Made by a program: the position numbers and the translations under genes
The notes under the pieces: generated by a model
The model's input: the letters and a program-made list of their open reading frames with translations, nothing else
Told to the model about the DNA's origin: nothing
The model's database searches: none
Shown here: one piece after another, positions 54,561-62,994 of the stretch
How the letters are laid out: each line of letters starts with the position of its first letter
Numbering within the stretch: the first letter of the stretch is position 1
Origin: Marvinbryantia formatexigens DSM 14469
GTDB lineage: Bacteria > Bacillota > Clostridia > Lachnospirales > Lachnospiraceae
Length of the DNA: 64,000 nucleotides
Assembly (NCBI RefSeq): GCF_025148285.1
Contig: NZ_CP102268.1
Span: 4,309,501-4,373,500 of the forward strand
Direction of reading: 5' to 3'

Positions 54561-55535
54561 ATGGAACAAAAGAAAAAAAGACCCACACGGCAGCAGCGCC
54601 GCAGTGGTCTTATTATAAATGTCTTAACGCTAATCGTTCTCGTCCTGGTCGTCTTTGAGGGGAAAAGTCTGATTAGCTTATTTTCGCATGAAAATATCCA
54701 GGAAAGAATCCGGCGGGAGGAACAGGAAGTCTTTTCCAGCGCAAATCTTCTGGAAACCGAAGCGCCGGAGACGGACGGAGACGCAAAAACGTCTGAGGCC
54801 GGTTCGCAGGCTTCATCCGAAACTGACGTGGAAGCGCAGTCCGAAAGCGAAACGGAGGTCTCCGCCGCCAGTCTCGGTCGTGAGAACGGTATTCCGGACG
54901 GCGGCGACGCATATATGGATATTGTGGTGCCGGAGCAGGCAGTCGCAGTGGAGGATTCTTATTTTGAAGATGCCGTATTTATCGGAGACTCCCGCATGGA
55001 GGGTTTCCGCAACTTTTCCGGCATCACCAAAGGCAGCTTTGTGACGGCGGTCGGTATGGAGCTGGAGAATTTTTACACGGACGCACAGATTGCGACATCA
55101 CAGGGAAATATGCTCGTCATGGACGCGCTGAAAAATATTAATTTTTCAAAAATCTACATGATGCTGGGTACCAATGAGCTGGGCGCATATAATATGGACG
55201 ACGTAAAGGAATCCTACCGCAAAGTGCTGTCGGATATCAAAACACGTTCTTCCTCCTCCGACCCGGTCGTTTATGTATATTCTGTCATCTATGTGGACGA
55301 ATCTCTGGTGACCACCGGGGATTACGTAAACAATGCGAATGTGGACGCCATCAATCTGAAGATTATGGAGCTGTGCCAGGAGGAGGGCTATCATTACATA
55401 AACTTAAATGAGATACTCTCGGACGGCACGCACTCTCTCATTTCCGGCGCTTCCCCGGACGGTATTCATCTGGACCAGGAATACTGCGGCAAGTGGCTGG
55501 ATTATACAAAAACACATTATATCCCGACGGTATAA
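54561..55535 (+). CDS. Membrane-anchored SGNH/GDSL hydrolase-like protein
   Basis: 324 residues. A basic N-terminus and one helix (about 16-33) are followed by an acidic, Ser/Glu-rich linker (about 60-130) and an SGNH domain: FIGDSRMEG (Ser144), GTNELG (203-208, block III), and SPDGIHLD (Asp300, His303). Likely an extracellular esterase or acyltransferase on cell-wall or capsular polymer. It is divergent from the MBOAT-DHHW genes and is expected to work with them. The ribosome binding site is GAGGGGA. Confidence 0.85.
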   Translation: MEQKKKRPTRQQRRSGLIINVLTLIVLVLVVFEGKSLISLFSHENIQERIRREEQEVFSSANLLETEAPETDGDAKTSEAGSQASSETDVEAQSESETEVSAASLGRENGIPDGGDAYMDIVVPEQAVAVEDSYFEDAVFIGDSRMEGFRNFSGITKGSFVTAVGMELENFYTDAQIATSQGNMLVMDALKNINFSKIYMMLGTNELGAYNMDDVKESYRKVLSDIKTRSSSSDPVVYVYSVIYVDESLVTTGDYVNNANVDAINLKIMELCQEEGYHYINLNEILSDGTHSLISGASPDGIHLDQEYCGKWLDYTKTHYIPTV

Positions 55536-55547
55536 TTTCCAGAGTTA

Positions 55548-55576
55548 AATACCCTGATGCAGGCATCGGGGTATTA
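55548..55576 (+). other. Intercistronic stem-loop
   Basis: AATACCCTGATG pairs with CATCGGGGTATT across a 3-base centre, between the SGNH and DUF4358 genes. There is no T-run, so it may stabilise or process the transcript rather than end it. Confidence 0.5.
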
Positions 55577-55623
55577 AGCCCCTCGCGGGAATAAAATATG
55601 CAAAGGAAAAGGAGTATTAAATT

Positions 55624-56088
55624 ATGAAAAAAAGAATCATGCTTTGTCTGACCGCGCTGGTACTGGTCTTCGCACTGACCGCCTGCGGACAGAAATCTTC
55701 TGAGGTGACGGTGGATATCAACCAGCTTGCCACCAGTCTGCAGGAATCCATCACCAGCGAGATGGCGGAGGTTTCCTCTGATATTTTCGCTTCCACCTAT
55801 TTCATGGATATGGACAAGATCGACGAGAGCATCGCCTACTTAAATTCCGGGGCGTATGCCGGTGAAATCGCCATTGTAAAATGCAAGAGCAGCGATTACG
55901 TGTCCGAGGCAGAACAGCTTTTTCAGACACGCGCAGAAAACCAGGCGGCGCTGTTTTCCGATTATAATGCGGAGGAAGCGGCAAAGCTGGATTCGGCAAT
56001 CGTTAAATCCGCCGGAAATTACGTAGTCTTCTGTGTGCCGGATGATACGGCAAAGGCTGAGGAAGTATTAAAAGAAGCAGGGTTTTAA
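55624..56088 (+). CDS. DUF4358-type lipoprotein
   Basis: 154 residues. Lipoprotein signal with lipobox LTAC at Cys21, then a compact domain (VDINQLATSLQESI, then KDSD-like CKSSDYVSEAEQLF, and GNYVVFCVPDD). This family commonly accompanies DHHW and MBOAT genes in Lachnospiraceae; its role is unknown. Ribosome binding site AAAAGGAG; terminator overlaps the stop. Confidence 0.8.
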   Translation: MKKRIMLCLTALVLVFALTACGQKSSEVTVDINQLATSLQESITSEMAEVSSDIFASTYFMDMDKIDESIAYLNSGAYAGEIAIVKCKSSDYVSEAEQLFQTRAENQAALFSDYNAEEAAKLDSAIVKSAGNYVVFCVPDDTAKAEEVLKEAGF

Positions 56089-56104
56089 GACCCTGCTTCT
56101 TTTA
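56074..56104 (+). terminator. Terminator of the SGNH-DUF4358 operon
   Basis: GAAGCAGGGT (56074-56083), loop containing the stop codon, ACCCTGCTTC (56090-56099), then TTTTAT. Confidence 0.85.
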
Positions 56105-56122
56105 TATAAAGAAATTTGCAAC

Positions 56123-56177
56123 GGAATCCGGGGACCTGTGCCTGTCTGCAGACGATAGGCACAGGTCCCCGGATTCC
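56123..56177. repeat. Perfect 21-base inverted repeat with palindromic loop
   Basis: GGAATCCGGGGACCTGTGCC+T (56123-56143) is exactly complementary to 56157-56177. The 13-base loop begins with the palindrome GTCTGCAGAC. No T-run on either side. The GGGGACC...GGTCCCC core is like that of the 4951-4979 hairpin and of REP-type units acted on by Y1 (RAYT) transposases, though no such transposase gene is in the window. Confidence 0.8.
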
Positions 56178-56224
56178 TTTAAATTTCCTTATATATAAAT
56201 TAACCGCAGACCATCAATCTGGCA

Positions 56225-57622
56225 TTAGCTGCACAGCTTACAGATCACATCCGCAAAAATCTTTGCGCTCATCACCAGCACATCCACCAGCATAAATTCA
56301 TCGTCGCCGTGCATGTGGTTGTCGACGTCGTCGCTCATGCATCCGAACGCGACGCCGCGCTCCAGGTCGTGCACGTAGGTGCCGCCGCCGATGGCGCGCG
56401 CCTCCCCTTTTTTGCCACTGTATTTTTCATAGCTTGCCAGCAGCGTCTGCACGAACGCGCTCTCCGCCGGTACGTGATGCGGCGGCGTCATTGGTCCCTC
56501 TTCCAGGGACAGCCCTTTTTCCTGCATCTTTGCAGCAATCACCGCCGTCACATTGCTGTCGTTCCCGCAGATTGGCACACGGCTGTCGAAGATTCCTTTA
56601 AGGGATGTGCCGTCAAAGTCCAGCACGCCGAGGTTCACTGTGATTTTTCCGGAAATTTCATCCTCCATCTCAACGCCGAGAGCCGTGCCGCAAAGATCGC
56701 CGAACGGGAACAACTCTGAAACTGCCTTTAATGCATTGTTCTGCGCGTTATCGACAAGCGGAAGTTCCGCAAGAAGCGCCAGCAGCGCACAGATGGCATT
56801 TCTTCCGACCTCCGGGGTGGAGGCATGGCCGGCAAGTCCTTTTGCCGTGATCCGGATACCGCTCTCCTCTTCACTGACGGTAAAGCGCACGCCGCTTTCA
56901 TCCCCGGCGACAGCCGTCTGCACCGTCTCCAGCGGAACACCCGTCACAAGCGCCCAGGCATTCGCCGGAACGACATTTACCTTGTCGCCGCCATGAAATG
57001 CGAGCACTCTGCCGCCCTCTTCTCCATCATGCGCAAACGATGCCGTAAAGGATTTCGCCAGACGTCCCTTTTCGATATTGATGACCGGGAAATCCGCATC
57101 CGGCGTAAAGCTCATCGGCGCCTCCTGCTCGATGCCGTAATAATGATCCAGGTCGCTGGAGCCGCACTCCTCGTCGGAGCCGAGAATCAGCCGCACATTC
57201 CTGGAAAGCGGCACACCGCACTCACGGATAGCGCGCATTGCGTACAGCGCCGCGATTGCCGGTCCCTTATCGTCCGCCGTGCCGCGCCCGTAAATTTTCC
57301 CATCGATGACGACTGGCTCAAACGGCTGTGTGACCGTCCAGTCCTCCGTCACTGGCACCACATCCAGATGCGCAAGAATGTCAAGCTGTTTTTCACGGTC
57401 GTTAAAATCGCCCGTTACCACATAGTTATCATAGTTTTTCACGGCAAAGCCGTAGCCCGCCATCATTTTCTGCGCAGCCGCGAGCACCTCCGCCGGACCG
57501 TCGCCGTAAGGCTTGCCGGGCTTTTCCTCCCCGCGGACACTGTTGATGCGCACCAGCGTTTTTAAATCCTCCAGCATTTCCTCTTTGTGGCTGTCGATAA
57601 ATGCCTCAATCTGTTTCTGCAT
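56225..57622 (-). CDS. pepV: Dipeptidase PepV (M20 family)
   Basis: 465 residues, the typical PepV length. Zinc ligands in LDILAHLDVVPV (His), GRGTADDKGPAIAA (bridging Asp) and SDEECGSSDLDHY (Glu pair); lid domain follows and a late His in AIGGGTYVHDLERG. Cuts dipeptides from imported peptides in the cytoplasm. Stands alone between the 21-base inverted repeat and the end of hydG, with 106 bases upstream. Confidence 0.93.
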   Translation of the reverse strand: MQKQIEAFIDSHKEEMLEDLKTLVRINSVRGEEKPGKPYGDGPAEVLAAAQKMMAGYGFAVKNYDNYVVTGDFNDREKQLDILAHLDVVPVTEDWTVTQPFEPVVIDGKIYGRGTADDKGPAIAALYAMRAIRECGVPLSRNVRLILGSDEECGSSDLDHYYGIEQEAPMSFTPDADFPVINIEKGRLAKSFTASFAHDGEEGGRVLAFHGGDKVNVVPANAWALVTGVPLETVQTAVAGDESGVRFTVSEEESGIRITAKGLAGHASTPEVGRNAICALLALLAELPLVDNAQNNALKAVSELFPFGDLCGTALGVEMEDEISGKITVNLGVLDFDGTSLKGIFDSRVPICGNDSNVTAVIAAKMQEKGLSLEEGPMTPPHHVPAESAFVQTLLASYEKYSGKKGEARAIGGGTYVHDLERGVAFGCMSDDVDNHMHGDDEFMLVDVLVMSAKIFADVICKLCS

Positions 57623-57728
57623 TGCTCATTTTCCTCCAAATTTCATGATGTCAGGGCAAAAAAACATTTGCCCATGTGTTTTCCGGATTGCTCCGGTAAA
57701 AATCGCGCGTATTCCGGAAAATCTGCCG

Positions 57729-59147
57729 TCAGAAACGGAAATCGCGCTCTCCCTGCTCAATCTCCGCCAGATTGCGTCTGGCGATTTCGCGGATTTTCTC
57801 CCGCGGTACCTTTTCAATCTCCTCCGCGATCAGCCGCTCGCCGATGCGTCTCGTATCCTCCGACGCATAATCTATCAGATACTCCTTTAAGGTCATCAGC
57901 GCATTCGGATGACAGCAGTTCTGAATCTGCCCGCTCTTGCACAGACTCATAAAACGGTCTCCCGTCCTGCCTTCGCGGTAGCATGCCGTGCAGAAGCTCG
58001 GAATGTAACCCAGCCGCATCAGCCAGTTTACCACCTCATCCAGAGAGCGGTTGTCGCTGACATCAAACTGTGCCGAGTTTTCCTCCTCCGGCTCCGGCGT
58101 ATCGTAGCCGCCCACGCTGGTGCGGGAACCGCCGCTGATCTGCGAAACGCCCAGATGCAGCACGCGCTCACGGCACTGCTGGCTCTCACGTGTGGAAATG
58201 ATCATGCCCGTGTACGGCACAGCGATACGGATACATGCCACCAGCTTTGCAAAGGTATCATCATCAATGCCATTGTCAAAGGAATCCGGGTCGATATCAT
58301 CCGCACGACGGACACGCGGCACGCTGATCGTGTGCGGTCCAACGCCGTGTACCGCCTCCAGATGCTCGGCATGCATCAGAAGTCCGACAAACTCATAGCG
58401 GTACAGCTCCAGCCCGAACAGCACGCCGATACCAACATCGTCGATGCCGCCCTCCATCGCGCGGTCCATCGCCTCGGTGTGATATGCGTAATTATGCTTC
58501 GGTCCCGTCGGATGAAGCTTCTCATAGCTCTCCTTATGATAGGTCTCCTGGAACAGGATATATGTTCCGATGCCGGCTTCCTTCAGCTTGCGGTAATTTT
58601 CCACCGTCGTCGCCGCGATATTGACGTTTACGCGGCGGATAGCCCCGTTTTTGTGCTTAATGCTGTAAATCGTTTTAATGCTCTCCAGCACGTACTCAAT
58701 CGGGTTATTTACCGGGTCCTCGCCGGTCTCCAGCGCCAGACGCTTGTGTCCCATATCCTGCAGCGCAATGACCTCCCTGCGGATTTCCTCCTGCGTCAGC
58801 TTTTTGCGCGCAATGTGTTTGTTTTTCAGATGATATGGACAGTACACGCAGCCGTTGATGCAGTAATTGGAAAGATACAGCGGCGCAAACATCACGATAC
58901 GGTTGCCGTAAAAATCCTTTTTAATCTGCTCGGCAAGCGCATAGATCTGCTGATTCTTCTCCTCCAGCTCACAGTCAAGCAGCACCATCGCCTCCCGGTG
59001 GGACAGACCTTTTCGCTCCTTCGCCCTGTCGATAATCTGCTGGATCAGCGCTTCATCTGTTTTATGCTTTTCGGCATACTCCAGTGTCTCTAAAATTTCC
59101 TCGTGGCTGATAAATTCCTCCGCCACCATTGATTTTGGATTATACAT
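57729..59147 (-). CDS. hydG: [FeFe]-hydrogenase maturase HydG (tyrosine lyase)
   Basis: Radical SAM enzyme that splits tyrosine to supply CO and CN for the H-cluster. 472 residues; SAM cluster motif CINGCVYC (Cys96, 100, 103), ThiH-like barrel with LALETGEDPVNNP and ILFQETYHKESYEKLHP, and the C-terminal second-cluster motif CTACYREG then C at about 22 residues on (SLCKSGQ). These extra cysteines separate HydG from ThiH. HydF is 2 kb away on the same strand; HydE and the hydrogenase are not in the window. Confidence 0.95.
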   Translation of the reverse strand: MYNPKSMVAEEFISHEEILETLEYAEKHKTDEALIQQIIDRAKERKGLSHREAMVLLDCELEEKNQQIYALAEQIKKDFYGNRIVMFAPLYLSNYCINGCVYCPYHLKNKHIARKKLTQEEIRREVIALQDMGHKRLALETGEDPVNNPIEYVLESIKTIYSIKHKNGAIRRVNVNIAATTVENYRKLKEAGIGTYILFQETYHKESYEKLHPTGPKHNYAYHTEAMDRAMEGGIDDVGIGVLFGLELYRYEFVGLLMHAEHLEAVHGVGPHTISVPRVRRADDIDPDSFDNGIDDDTFAKLVACIRIAVPYTGMIISTRESQQCRERVLHLGVSQISGGSRTSVGGYDTPEPEEENSAQFDVSDNRSLDEVVNWLMRLGYIPSFCTACYREGRTGDRFMSLCKSGQIQNCCHPNALMTLKEYLIDYASEDTRRIGERLIAEEIEKVPREKIREIARRNLAEIEQGERDFRF

Positions 59148-59277
59148 CCCTTTTCCCTCTTTTCTTTACGTGGGCGTTATCCGCCGCGCCGTTTATAAGC
59201 CTCTTCATGCTGCCGCGGCACCCGTCTGGTTTCTGTATCTACCTATAAGAATAGCACAAATCCGGAGTGGCTACAAT

Positions 59278-59329
59278 GTAAATTTTGCAGCAGCCTGGTC
59301 ATAGTAAATTTTGCAAAAAGTCCGGTCAT
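59278..59329. repeat. Near-direct repeat pair
   Basis: GTAAATTTTGCA...CGGTCAT-type units at 59278-59302 and 59304-59329: both begin GTAAATTTTGCA and end GGTCAT, with divergent middles (GCAGCCT versus AAAAGTCC). Confidence 0.6.
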
Positions 59330-59345
59330 GGACGAATTACCTGCT

Positions 59346-59377
59346 GCTGTTCACTCCGTTCACAGCGACCAAATATC
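59346..59377. repeat. Dispersed repeat B, copy 2
   Basis: TTCACTCCGTTCACAGCGAC, matching 35041-35070 at about 20 of 25 core bases. Intergenic, next to the near-direct repeat pair. Confidence 0.6.
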
Positions 59378-59396
59378 AGAAACAAATGCGTCGTGA

Positions 59397-59425
59397 TTGA
59401 CACGCAGGCGCCCCTGTGCTATAAC
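59397..59425 (+). promoter_or_regulatory. Promoter of the TtcA-like gene
   Basis: Consensus TTGACA (59397-59402), 17-base spacer, TATAAC (59420-59425), 36 bases before the start codon. Confidence 0.75.
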
Positions 59426-59461
59426 TAACGGAAGAATGTAAACGCAAAGGAGTATACTGCC

Positions 59462-60292
59462 ATGAAGCTGCAGCAATTATACAGTCTGACACGAAAAGCG
59501 ATTGACGAATATCAGATGATCGAGGAGGGGGACCGCATCGCCGTCGGCATTTCCGGCGGAAAGGACAGTCTGACGCTGCTCTATGCCCTGCAGGGGCTGC
59601 GCCGCTTTTATCCAAAGCATTTTGAGCTGGAAGCCGTCACCGTCGACCTCGGTCATCCCGGCTTTGACACGACCGCCATCGAAGCGCTCTGCCATGAGCT
59701 GGAGGTGCCATATACTGTCGTAAAAACAGAAATTGCCGCCATTGTTTTTGAGCAGCGCAAAGAGAGCAATCCCTGCTCGCTCTGCGCAAAAATGCGCAAG
59801 GGCGCGCTCAACGATGTGGTCAAAGGTCATGGCTGCAACAAGGTCGCCTACGCCCATCATAAGGACGATATCATTGAGACGATGCTGCTCTCCCTGATTT
59901 TCGAGGGACGCTTTCACTCTTTTTCACCGCGCACCTATCTGGACCGCATGGATCTGACCGTCATCCGCCCGCTGATGTTTGTATCGGAAGCGGATGTCAT
60001 CGGATTTCAAAATAAATACCACCTGCCGGTGGCAAAAAGCCGCTGTCCGGCAGATGGCTATACAAAGCGCGAATATGCAAAAAATCTGCTGCGCCAGCTC
60101 AACCTGGATTTCCCCGGTGTCAAGGAGCGCATGTTTTCTGCTATCTTAAACGGAAACATTTCCGGCTGGCCCGAAAGAGTCCTGCGCGGTTCTGGCGCAT
60201 CACAGCCTCTTTGCAAAACCGGCCCCGACGCTACGCCTGTCCCAGCTTCTCCTTCGGAATCGCAAGACGGACACTTGCCGGATTCAGAATAA
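59462..60292 (+). CDS. TtcA/TtuA-family tRNA thiolation protein
   Basis: 276 residues. PP-loop ISGGKDSLTLLY (residues 30-41) activates the tRNA base; CSLC (Cys105, Cys108) and Cys195 in SRCPADGYTKRE match the three cluster cysteines of TtcA, which makes 2-thiocytidine-32 from an Fe-S-bound sulfur. The tail after about residue 240 (GSGASQPLCKTGPDATP) looks low-complexity and overlaps the convergent SseB-like gene by 62 bases; the conserved part ends before it. The ribosome binding site is AAAGGAG. Confidence 0.88.
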   Translation: MKLQQLYSLTRKAIDEYQMIEEGDRIAVGISGGKDSLTLLYALQGLRRFYPKHFELEAVTVDLGHPGFDTTAIEALCHELEVPYTVVKTEIAAIVFEQRKESNPCSLCAKMRKGALNDVVKGHGCNKVAYAHHKDDIIETMLLSLIFEGRFHSFSPRTYLDRMDLTVIRPLMFVSEADVIGFQNKYHLPVAKSRCPADGYTKREYAKNLLRQLNLDFPGVKERMFSAILNGNISGWPERVLRGSGASQPLCKTGPDATPVPASPSESQDGHLPDSE

Positions 60293-61178
60293 TCCCTTTC
60301 ACTTCTTTGCCGATTATCTGTTTCAGCTTCGCGCAGTCCACCGTGATTGCGCGGAATTGTTTTTTCACATTGAATTTCTGGAATTCGTTCGGGTCGGTGC
60401 AGATGGGGTGGTATGCATTTCCGTTCTGCAGCTTTAAGAGCGGCAGCTTCATATCCTGCGCCTGCACCTTCTCCCCGCTTTCCTCCGGCACCTGCACCGG
60501 CATCAGAAGCTTTCCTCTGTGCAGATTTACCAGCATTTCCTCCTCCAGGTCCCGCAGACTGCTGTTGTCGCGGTTTTCCTCCGGCATATTGCGCTCCTGC
60601 GCAAAGTAGATGGCGGTAAGCTGCAGCTCCGGATTGAACACCGGCTGCTTTTCCGGTTCAAGCTTTGAATAATCCGGTCTGCGCACAAGCGTTTCCAGCT
60701 CGATTGCCAGTCTGTTTACGCTGTTATCCAGCAGAAGCTCGTTCACTCCCATTGCAAAAAGGCTCATATAAAAGGAAAGGAACTGCTTATTTTCCAGCTT
60801 CACGACCAGAAGCTCGCGCTTGTTCTGCATCTCCTTCAGCGCGCACTTCTTCGCAAAGGATTCCTCGCTGAAGATCCATACCTGGTCGCTGCAGGTATCC
60901 GGGTCGCAGTATACGTACGGCAGGTTTGTCGCTTTGGTAAACAACGTATAAATGGTTTCTATCTTCTGCAGGCGGCGCAGCACCAGATGGTAAAAGAATT
61001 CCTCACGCTTTGTAAAAAACAGCGCCGCCTGCTGTACCTTCACATTTTTTTCTTTCATGGATGCCGCTGAATTTTTCAGAATGATAAGCTCCTGCATCGG
61101 TACGTTTTCGTAGCTTTCTTCTTTGAAATCGGCAGATACCAGTAGTTTCTTTAATTCTTCCTGTTTCGTGTTTGTCAT
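60231..61178 (-). CDS. SseB-family protein
   Basis: 315 residues, soluble. The C-terminal part carries the SseB-like pattern LPLLKLQNGNAYHPICTDPNEF split over a strand and GKEVKGIILNPASVRLAIP; the N-terminal ~180 residues form a second alpha/beta segment (YVYCDPDTCSDQVWIFSEE). SseB-type proteins are of unclear function in Firmicutes. It starts 14 bases after hydF, so it is co-transcribed. The stop end runs into the TtcA-like tail. Confidence 0.75.
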   Translation of the reverse strand: MTNTKQEELKKLLVSADFKEESYENVPMQELIILKNSAASMKEKNVKVQQAALFFTKREEFFYHLVLRRLQKIETIYTLFTKATNLPYVYCDPDTCSDQVWIFSEESFAKKCALKEMQNKRELLVVKLENKQFLSFYMSLFAMGVNELLLDNSVNRLAIELETLVRRPDYSKLEPEKQPVFNPELQLTAIYFAQERNMPEENRDNSSLRDLEEEMLVNLHRGKLLMPVQVPEESGEKVQAQDMKLPLLKLQNGNAYHPICTDPNEFQKFNVKKQFRAITVDCAKLKQIIGKEVKGIILNPASVRLAIPKEKLGQA

Positions 61179-61192
61179 GTTACGTTCCTCAC

Positions 61193-62392
61193 TTAAATTA
61201 ATTTTTGAATGTCCGGCAGCACTGCCAGACTTCTCTTTAGAATGCCGTTCATATAGGCAATCGCCGTGCCGTAATTGGTGACAGGCACGCCCGCGTCCAG
61301 CGCGGTCTGTATGCGGTAACGCATTTCCCGCTCATTTAGCATACACCCTCCGCAGTGAATAATCAACCGGTATGTCGACAAATCTTCCGGAAATTCTGTG
61401 CCGGAGGTGAAGGAAAACTGCAGATTTCTGCCTGTAAATTCCCTGAGCCACCGCGGAAGCTTCACCGTTCCGATATCCTCGCACTGCCGGTGATGCGTGC
61501 AGCCCTCCGCAATCAGCACGGCATCGCCCTCCTGCAGGCGGGATATCTGCGCCGCTCCGCGCACGGATGCCTCCAGGGTTCCCTTATAGCGCGCCATCAG
61601 TATGGAGAAGGAGGTGAGCGGTATATCCGGCGACGTTTCGGCAGAAACCTTTGCAAATGCCTGGCTGTCGGTAATGACCAGCGCCGTTTTTTTTCCAAGA
61701 CTGTCAAGCGTTTCCTTCAGCTCCGTTTCCCGTATCACCACCGAGACTGCCCCGCTCTCCAGCAAATCGCGGATCGTCTGCTGCTGCGGCAGAATCAGCC
61801 GTCCCTTCGGCGCCGCGCTGTCGATCGGCGTGACAAGCACCACAAAATCGTTTGCCTTCACCAGATCGCCGACCAGTCTTTTTTCTTCCCCCTGCTCTTT
61901 TGAGAGGGCAGCAATCTTTTCCTTCAGCTCGTATATATTGCTCTTTTCCCGTGCGCTGATATAAATCTCATGCGCTCCCGCTTCCGGCACCCGCTCCAGA
62001 AGGTCTGCTTTATTGTAAGCGATAATATAGGGAATCTCTTTTTTTGCAAAAATTCCCGTCAGCTCCCGCTCCACCTCCGTCATGCCCGCAGTCGCGTCCA
62101 CCACCAGCACCGCCACATCCGTCTTGTTCAGCACCTGCTTTGTCCTGCGCACGCGCAGCTCTCCAAGGCTTCCCTCGTCATCGTATCCCGGCGTATCGAT
62201 AATCATGACCGGTCCCACCGGCAGAAGCTCCATTGTTTTATAGACCGGGTCGGTCGTCGTGCCGCGCACCTCCGATACCACTGCGATTTCCTGATTCGTT
62301 ACCGCGTTCACCACGCTTGATTTTCCCGCGTTGCGGCGTCCGAAAAATCCAATATGTACCCGGTTTGCCGCCGGGGTCTGATTCATTCCCAT
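61193..62392 (-). CDS. hydF: [FeFe]-hydrogenase maturation GTPase HydF
   Basis: 399 residues. N-terminal Era-like GTPase: P-loop GRRNAGKSS (18-26), G3 DTPGYDDEG, G4 NKAD; dimer domain; C-terminal [4Fe-4S] motif CTHHRQCED and CGGCMLN (C-x-H-x(n)-C-x2-C). Scaffold that assembles and transfers the 2Fe precursor of the H-cluster. ATG 62392 (MGMNQTPAANR) is 7 bases from AAGGAAG; an upstream ATG at 62413 with GGGGAG is also possible. Confidence 0.94.
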   Translation of the reverse strand: MGMNQTPAANRVHIGFFGRRNAGKSSVVNAVTNQEIAVVSEVRGTTTDPVYKTMELLPVGPVMIIDTPGYDDEGSLGELRVRRTKQVLNKTDVAVLVVDATAGMTEVERELTGIFAKKEIPYIIAYNKADLLERVPEAGAHEIYISAREKSNIYELKEKIAALSKEQGEEKRLVGDLVKANDFVVLVTPIDSAAPKGRLILPQQQTIRDLLESGAVSVVIRETELKETLDSLGKKTALVITDSQAFAKVSAETSPDIPLTSFSILMARYKGTLEASVRGAAQISRLQEGDAVLIAEGCTHHRQCEDIGTVKLPRWLREFTGRNLQFSFTSGTEFPEDLSTYRLIIHCGGCMLNEREMRYRIQTALDAGVPVTNYGTAIAYMNGILKRSLAVLPDIQKLI

Positions 62393-62480
62393 TCTTTTCT
62401 TCCTTTCCATCATCCTGTCTCCCCGGACGCTTCAGCGACATCCGAAGAGCAAAAAAATTTAAAATTTTTCAAATTATCTA

Positions 62481-62509
62481 TTGACAATCCCTGCAAACTG
62501 CGCTAGAAT
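62481..62509 (+). promoter_or_regulatory. Promoter of tRNA-Arg
   Basis: Consensus TTGACA (62481-62486), 17-base spacer, TAGAAT (62504-62509). It begins 33 bases before the tRNA. Confidence 0.85.
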
Positions 62510-62541
62510 ATATCCTGTTCGGAACGAACAAAACCAAATAT

Positions 62542-62615
62542 GTGCGTTTAGCTCAGCTGGATAGAGCGTTTGACTACGGATCAAAAGGTCGGGAGTTCGA
62601 ATCTTCTAACGCACG
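62542..62615 (+). tRNA. tRNA-Arg (anticodon ACG)
   Basis: Full cloverleaf: acceptor GTGCGTT / AACGCAC, D arm GCTC...GAGC, anticodon arm TTTGA-CTACGGA-TCAAA (anticodon ACG), T arm GGGAG-TTCGAAT-CTTCT (two G-U pairs), discriminator G. CCA is not encoded. ACG is normally edited to ICG by TadA, reading CGU/CGC/CGA. Confidence 0.95.
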
Positions 62616-62621
62616 CTTTTC

Positions 62622-62654
62622 AAAAAAGAAATCTTGTAAAAGATTTCTTTTTTT
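62622..62654 (+). terminator. Terminator of tRNA-Arg
   Basis: AAAAAAGAAATCTT, 4-base loop GTAA, AAGATTTCTTTTTTT. The T-run leads straight into dispersed repeat A copy 2. Confidence 0.85.
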
Positions 62655-62690
62655 GTTGCCATGCATACGACAAAACGTCCAGCGAACATT
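62652..62690. repeat. Dispersed repeat A, copy 2
   Basis: TTGTTGCCATGCATACGACA then AAACGTCCAGCGAACATT; matches 11411-11452. Confidence 0.6.
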
Positions 62691-62694
62691 CATG

Positions 62695-62994
62695 TTATTC
62701 CTGCCCGAACGGTCGCCTCAGAAGATTATAAACGGTAGTCTGCAGGCGGATCATCCCGTTTTTCAAATCTTCCTCCATCTTCGGATTTGTCCTGCCCTTT
62801 GCAAACCTGTGCAGCAGCTTTTCCAGATATGCGCAGTCATCGCGAAGCTGCAGCTTCCCGGTCAGATCGACATCCAGACTTTTTTCCTTCATTTCCCTGC
62901 GCGTCTCATCCACCAGCGTCTGCGCATTTACAAGCTGTACCTTCAGCTCCGGCGGAAACATATTCATATTCGTAGTTTTCGAACGATTCAGCAT
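62695..62994 (-). CDS. Small hypothetical protein
   Basis: 99 residues, charged and mostly helical (QLVNAQTLVDETRREMKEK; LEKLLHRFAKGR), no membrane segment and no motif recognised. AAAGGAGC lies 11 bases before the ATG. It is downstream of the polymerase-partner gene on the same strand (165-base gap), so it may be the last gene of that transcript. Codon use looks native. Confidence 0.6.
   Translation of the reverse strand: MLNRSKTTNMNMFPPELKVQLVNAQTLVDETRREMKEKSLDVDLTGKLQLRDDCAYLEKLLHRFAKGRTNPKMEEDLKNGMIRLQTTVYNLLRRPFGQE

Larger units (their letters stand above)
59148..59461. other. Divergent intergenic region between hydG and the TtcA-like gene
   Basis: A 314-base gap without a gene: a pair of about 26-base near-direct repeats (59278-59329), dispersed repeat B copy 2 (59346-59377) and a promoter (59397-59425). 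The hydG promoter is not obvious. Confidence 0.55.

Noticed and set aside
57909-59093. A 394-codon plus-strand frame
   Set aside because: Antisense shadow of hydG without ribosome binding site or motifs.
62542-62690. Prophage or element inserted at tRNA-Arg
   Set aside because: The tRNA 3' end is not duplicated within the visible downstream sequence and no integrase gene follows it.
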